Source: Amycolatopsis alba DSM 44262 (GTDB taxonomy: Bacteria > Actinomycetota > Actinomycetes > Mycobacteriales > Pseudonocardiaceae). Taken from it: a DNA stretch of 64,000 bases. The stretch's first letter is position 1. The number at the start of each line of letters is the position of its first letter. The notes under the pieces were generated by a model that searched no databases, had not been told where the DNA came from, and saw only the letters and a program-made list of their open reading frames with translations. The stretch is taken from contig NZ_KB913032.1 in assembly GCF_000384215.1 (NCBI RefSeq), forward strand, positions 2,745,665 to 2,809,664, read 5' to 3'. The translations under genes and the position numbers were made by a program. Positions 61,014 through 64,000 of this stretch are shown here, one piece after another.

Positions 61014-61709
61014 TCACGGCGCGACGCGCTCGATCTGCCAGCCGTCGTCGGTGCGGACGTAGCGGAGCCTGTCGTGCATGCGGTCCTCGCGGCCCTGCCA
61101 GAACTCGACGACGTCGGGCCGGATGCGCCACCCGCCCCAGTGCGGAGGGAAGGGGATCTTCTCGACGTCGGCGAAGCGGCGCTCGATGCCGTGAAGCGCG
61201 GTCTCGAGGGCGCGGCGGCCGTCGACGACGCGGGACTGCGGTGAGGCCCAGGCCCCGAGCTGCGATCCCCGCGGCCGGGACGCCCAGTATTCGGCGGTCT
61301 CGGCGACGTTGACCTTCTCCACCTCGCCGCGTACGTGGACCTGGCGCTGCAGGGCGTACCACGGGAAGGTGATCGACGCGTAGCGCGTCGCGGTGAGGTC
61401 GTGGCTCTTGGTCGACGTGTAGTTCGTGTAGAACACGACGCCGCGTTCGTCGAGGCCCTTGCACAGGACGGTCCGGGAGGACGGCCTGCCTTCCGGGTCG
61501 GCGGTGGCGAGCACCATCGCGTTCGGTTCGGCGACCCCGGCGGAGACGGCCTGGTTCAGCCAGTCCTGCAGCTGGGCGGTCCAGGTCTCCGCCAGCGCGG
61601 ACTCGTCGAAGGCGGCCCCTTCGTAGGCCACCCTCATTCCGGGCAGGCGAACGACAGCGTCGTCACCGCCGACAGCGCCAGCAGCGCCGTCCTTGATCTC
61701 CGGCATCAT
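61014..61709 (-). CDS. pdxH: Pyridoxamine 5'-phosphate oxidase
   Basis: 231-aa FMN enzyme that makes pyridoxal 5'-phosphate. SRTVLCKGLDERGVVFYTNY, QLGAWASPQSRVV and HWGGWRIRPDVVEFWQGRED are the family signatures, and the last RLRYVRTDDGWQIERVAP is the classic C-terminus. The start at 61709 has GGAGG upstream; MRVAYE about 25 residues on is where shorter homologues begin. Confidence 0.92.
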   Translation of the reverse strand: MMPEIKDGAAGAVGGDDAVVRLPGMRVAYEGAAFDESALAETWTAQLQDWLNQAVSAGVAEPNAMVLATADPEGRPSSRTVLCKGLDERGVVFYTNYTSTKSHDLTATRYASITFPWYALQRQVHVRGEVEKVNVAETAEYWASRPRGSQLGAWASPQSRVVDGRRALETALHGIERRFADVEKIPFPPHWGGWRIRPDVVEFWQGREDRMHDRLRYVRTDDGWQIERVAP

Positions 61710-62222
61710 CCGCCAAACCTCCGTACCCGGTCGGGGCATCTGTGACTTCGGCTTTGCCGCCGACGGTATTGCCTAGACGGCGGCGGCGAAACCCACTGAA
61801 CGGTGACACCCGCCACCCCTGCCCGATCATCTGTGTGTAACCGCTGGACCGCAAGCCGTCACCTCCTGGTCACCTGCCGGACCCTGATCGATACAGGCCG
61901 GACGGGCGCCCGCCGGGACCGTGAACGCCACTTCGCGCCTGGTCCGCGGATCGGCACGGAAATTGCCCGGCGAAGATCGGCCTTCACTTTCACTTTTTTC
62001 TTGTCGGCCTTTCTCGCGCTCGAGAACAATTCTTTCGACCATTCACGCGGGCTCCGGCGCCCCGCGCGGGGGACGGCCGTTCCAGGCCCGGCTAATTCTA
62101 TCGTTTGACAGAAATTACCGTGCCGGGAAACCGCCGCGACACATCTCCGCAGGATGTGCCAGAAGGCCGGCCCGTGACGGCAATTCGTCCCGAAACCGGC
62201 CTTCCGTTCTTCTGCTCCGCTG
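61710..62222. other. 513-bp intergenic region without a clear gene
   Basis: It is less GC-rich around 61976-62045, with a pyrimidine tract (TTTCACTTTTTTCTTG) on the plus strand. Open frames on both strands lack GC-rich third positions and SDs. It may hold promoters for pdxH and a long 3' region of the secreted-protein gene. I see no RNA I can name. Confidence 0.45.
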
Positions 62223-62594
62223 TCAGTTCGTGACAGTGAACTCCGCGCGGACAATCCAGCCCCAGCAGTCGTACGACGCCGTGTACCGGCCCGGCACCGT
62301 CCCGACCGGACCGTCGCCCCGCAACGCGACACCGATGCCTCCGGTGCCGCCGTCTCCCACCACCCGCAAGGGAATCGGCGCGGCGAGACCGTCCGCGGCG
62401 AGGGTCTTCGCGAGCTCGCCAGCACCCGACGGGCGAAGGCAATAGATGTCCGCGGTGACCGTCCCACCTGCGACGACGGTGTTCGGACTCAAGACCAGAC
62501 TGGACGGCCTGGTCGCGTTCGCCTGCCCGGCACCGGCCAAGGTGGACACGATCGCCGCCCCCGCGACACACAGTGCCGCCGAACGAAATTTCAT
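62223..62594 (-). CDS. Small secreted protein, 123 aa
   Basis: A Sec signal (LCVAGAAIVSTLAGAGQANA) precedes a mature part of about 95 residues with two cysteines (DIYCLRP, SYDCWGW) and a beta-rich pattern ending RAEFTVTN, which looks like an Ig-like fold. ATG at 62594 has GGGAGGGAG upstream. Function unknown. Confidence 0.8.
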   Translation of the reverse strand: MKFRSAALCVAGAAIVSTLAGAGQANATRPSSLVLSPNTVVAGGTVTADIYCLRPSGAGELAKTLAADGLAAPIPLRVVGDGGTGGIGVALRGDGPVGTVPGRYTASYDCWGWIVRAEFTVTN

Positions 62595-62984
62595 CTTCTG
62601 CTCCCTCCCGAAGCCGGGCGAAGATTTCACCCGACACCCGTTGGACGTACACCCGCCGGGCGCCGGTTGCCCACCAGGCGAGACTGCGCCCCTTGGGGCG
62701 AACGGCTGGATTTAGCAGAATGTGACAGCAAATCAGGCAAGAGCTGACGATCACACTAGGTAGACCTTGCGCCACTCGATAGGATCGCCGCCGAGAGCAA
62801 CGGGGTGATCACCTCTATCCAGAGTGTTCAGAGGTTTCGGATGGGACGGCCGGGTGTGCGGCTGATCCATCCGCTATTACCGGCCGGGCTTCCGTGAGGG
62901 AGCTCGACACCGGTCGATCAGTCCTGCGCTCGAACCGCCGGAACTTTCCACGCCCGAGTTACTCCCCTTCCCCAGGAGTGCGTT
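62595..62984. other. 390-bp divergent intergenic region
   Basis: It separates the secreted-protein gene from the ABC importer operon. GGTGATCACC (62804-62813) is a perfect palindrome and CCTCT/AGAGG (near 62812-62836) an adjacent inverted repeat; either may be an operator. I could not fit a TPP, SAM or guanidine riboswitch. Confidence 0.5.
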
Positions 62985-63989
62985 GTGATTTCCCGTTCCC
63001 GCCGTCTCATGACGGCGTTGTTGTGCGCCCTTTCGCTCGCCGGCGTGACAGCCCTTTCGGCCTGCTCAGACAGCACGGCCGCCTCCGGCACCAAGGTCAC
63101 CATCGGTTACAGCGCTTGGCCGGGCTGGTTCCCGTGGGCGGTGGCGCAGGAGAAGGGCCTCTTCGAGAAGAACGGCGTGACCGTCGACCTGAAGTGGTTC
63201 GACAGCTACACCGAGAGCATCAACGCACTCTCGTCGGGCGCGATCGACGCGAACAGCCAGACCCTCAACGACACCCTCGCTTCCGTCAGCGGTGGCGCGA
63301 AGCTGTCGGTGGTCCTGGTCAACGACAACTCGACCGGCAACGACAAGATCATCGCCCGTGAGGGGATCACCGGCATCGCCGACCTCAAGGGCAAGAAGGT
63401 CGCCGTCGAGCAGGGCACCGTCGACCACTATCTCCTGCTGCTGGCGCTGCAGGAAGCGAAACTGACCGAAAAGGACATCCAGCTGGTCCCGCTGCTGACC
63501 GACGCCGCCGCGGCCGCGTTCGTCGGCGGGCAGGTCGACGCCGTCGCCGCGTTCGCCCCGTTCACCACGACGGCGCTGCAGCGCCCCGGCAGCCGCGCGA
63601 TCGGGACGTCCGCCGAGTTCCCCGGCGCCATCCCCGACCACCTCGTCGTCTCCGAGCAGATGTCGAAGGAGCGCAAGAAGGAGGTCCAGGCGCTGGTGAA
63701 CACCTGGTTCCAGACGATCGACTGGATCAAGCAGAACCGGGACGAAGCCGTGCGGATCATGGCCAAACGCGGCGCCGTGACGATCGACGAGTACAAGACC
63801 TACGACGCGGGCACCACGATCTTCACCAAGCAGCAGAACCTCGACGCCTTCACCCCCGGCGTCACTCCCGCCCACCTGAACTTCCAGGCGGGCAAGATCG
63901 CCGACTTCATCATCTCCAACGGACTCGCCCAGAACCGGCCCAACTTCGACGGGCTGTTCGACGACCAGTACGTCAAGGCGGTGAAGTGA
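62985..63989 (+). CDS. NMT1/SsuA-type ABC substrate-binding lipoprotein
   Basis: 334-aa binding protein. The lipobox is LSACS, following a 24-residue signal. TIGYSAWPGWFPWAVAQEKG and LKGKKVAVEQGTVDHYLL match the nitrate/sulfonate/taurine/HMP-binding family (NMT1). GTG at 62985 has CAGGAG 6 bp upstream. Its stop overlaps the next start (GTGA), which should encode the permease. The substrate cannot be told from sequence. Confidence 0.9.
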   Translation: MISRSRRLMTALLCALSLAGVTALSACSDSTAASGTKVTIGYSAWPGWFPWAVAQEKGLFEKNGVTVDLKWFDSYTESINALSSGAIDANSQTLNDTLASVSGGAKLSVVLVNDNSTGNDKIIAREGITGIADLKGKKVAVEQGTVDHYLLLLALQEAKLTEKDIQLVPLLTDAAAAAFVGGQVDAVAAFAPFTTTALQRPGSRAIGTSAEFPGAIPDHLVVSEQMSKERKKEVQALVNTWFQTIDWIKQNRDEAVRIMAKRGAVTIDEYKTYDAGTTIFTKQQNLDAFTPGVTPAHLNFQAGKIADFIISNGLAQNRPNFDGLFDDQYVKAVK

Positions 63990-64000
63990 GCACCACGGAC
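63986..64000 (+). CDS. Start of the next gene (partial)
   Basis: GTG at 63986 overlaps the stop of the binding-protein gene in a GTGA arrangement and reads MSTTD to the window edge. By analogy with other importer operons it should be the permease or ATPase gene. Confidence 0.5.

Noticed and set aside
61859..62467. A 202-codon minus-strand frame with a Lys-rich stretch.
   Set aside because: No SD or GC-rich third positions, and it overlaps the secreted-protein gene on the same strand.
62631..62984. A TPP, SAM or guanidine riboswitch before the NMT1-type binding protein.
   Set aside because: I could not align the conserved core of any of these; only short palindromes are visible.

Overview
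The window is one stretch of a high-GC actinobacterial chromosome. Markers are very GC-rich third codon positions, frequent GTG starts, many 1-4 bp gene overlaps, an actinobacterial integration host factor (mIHF), an MntR of the mycobacterial SirR type and a type II citrate synthase. Long GC-rich intergenic hairpins of the GTGAAGGCCTCCTT type and 20-bp ACTCGCGTGATC-type repeats suggest Pseudonocardiaceae, most likely Amycolatopsis or a close relative; this genus call is inference. There is no rRNA, tRNA, CRISPR array, prophage or transposase gene. Gene content is mostly chromosomal catabolism and transport.

Layout. 1-5.3 kb: an acyl-CoA dehydrogenase, then a beta-glucan unit (GH1 beta-glucosidase, ROK regulator, secreted GH16 glucanase with a ricin-type lectin domain). 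5.4-10.5 kb: a GntR/FCD regulator divergent from a five-gene operon (MFS permease, D-glutamate-cyclase-like hydro-lyase, pxpA, pxpB, pxpC) for 5-oxoproline and probably D-glutamate use. 10.6-15.8 kb: AlkB with a small upstream partner, Zn-alcohol dehydrogenase with an HTH gene, mntR, an acetyltransferase and a YtcJ-like amidohydrolase. 15.9-20.4 kb: a fatty-acid module (enoyl-CoA hydratase, acyl-CoA synthetase, TetR) and an acyl-CoA dehydrogenase under a palindromic operator. 20.5-24.4 kb: dctA, a phosphopantetheinyl transferase, isochorismate synthase and mihF. 24.9-33.8 kb: an acyl-CoA synthetase, an orphan sugar-binding lipoprotein, a membrane protein/TetR pair with Tn10-like tet operators, a Tat-exported phosphoesterase, a secreted C39-like peptidase and a GGCT-fold protein. 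33.8-37.6 kb: flavoprotein, TetR and glpD. 37.8-41.4 kb: a six-gene, translationally coupled HTH/membrane/ABC operon. 41.5-48.5 kb: photolyase, a small secreted protein, gltA, a PfkB kinase, a TetR/acyl-CoA dehydrogenase pair and a Uma2 nuclease. 48.6-57.3 kb: a membrane protein whose start codon lies in a hairpin, imidazolonepropionase-like amidohydrolase, acetyltransferase, aldose epimerase, acyl-CoA synthetase, an AbiE-like toxin-antitoxin candidate, and a TetR with two tandem MBL hydrolases. 57.3-64 kb: APC permease, lipoprotein, MFS exporter, pdxH, a small secreted protein and the start of an NMT1-type ABC importer.

Signals the genes do not explain are the most novel part. Three families of dispersed palindromic repeats sit at gene ends. 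One array, at 22574-22740, is flanked by a perfect 16-bp direct repeat, as if it had inserted between two convergent genes with shared stop codons. A 13-bp palindrome, GTCCANNNTGGAC, recurs mostly inside genes far more often than base composition predicts. Several inverted repeats overlap promoters or start codons and are candidate operators. Start codons were chosen from Shine-Dalgarno position, overlap with the upstream gene and family alignment from memory; no search was run.
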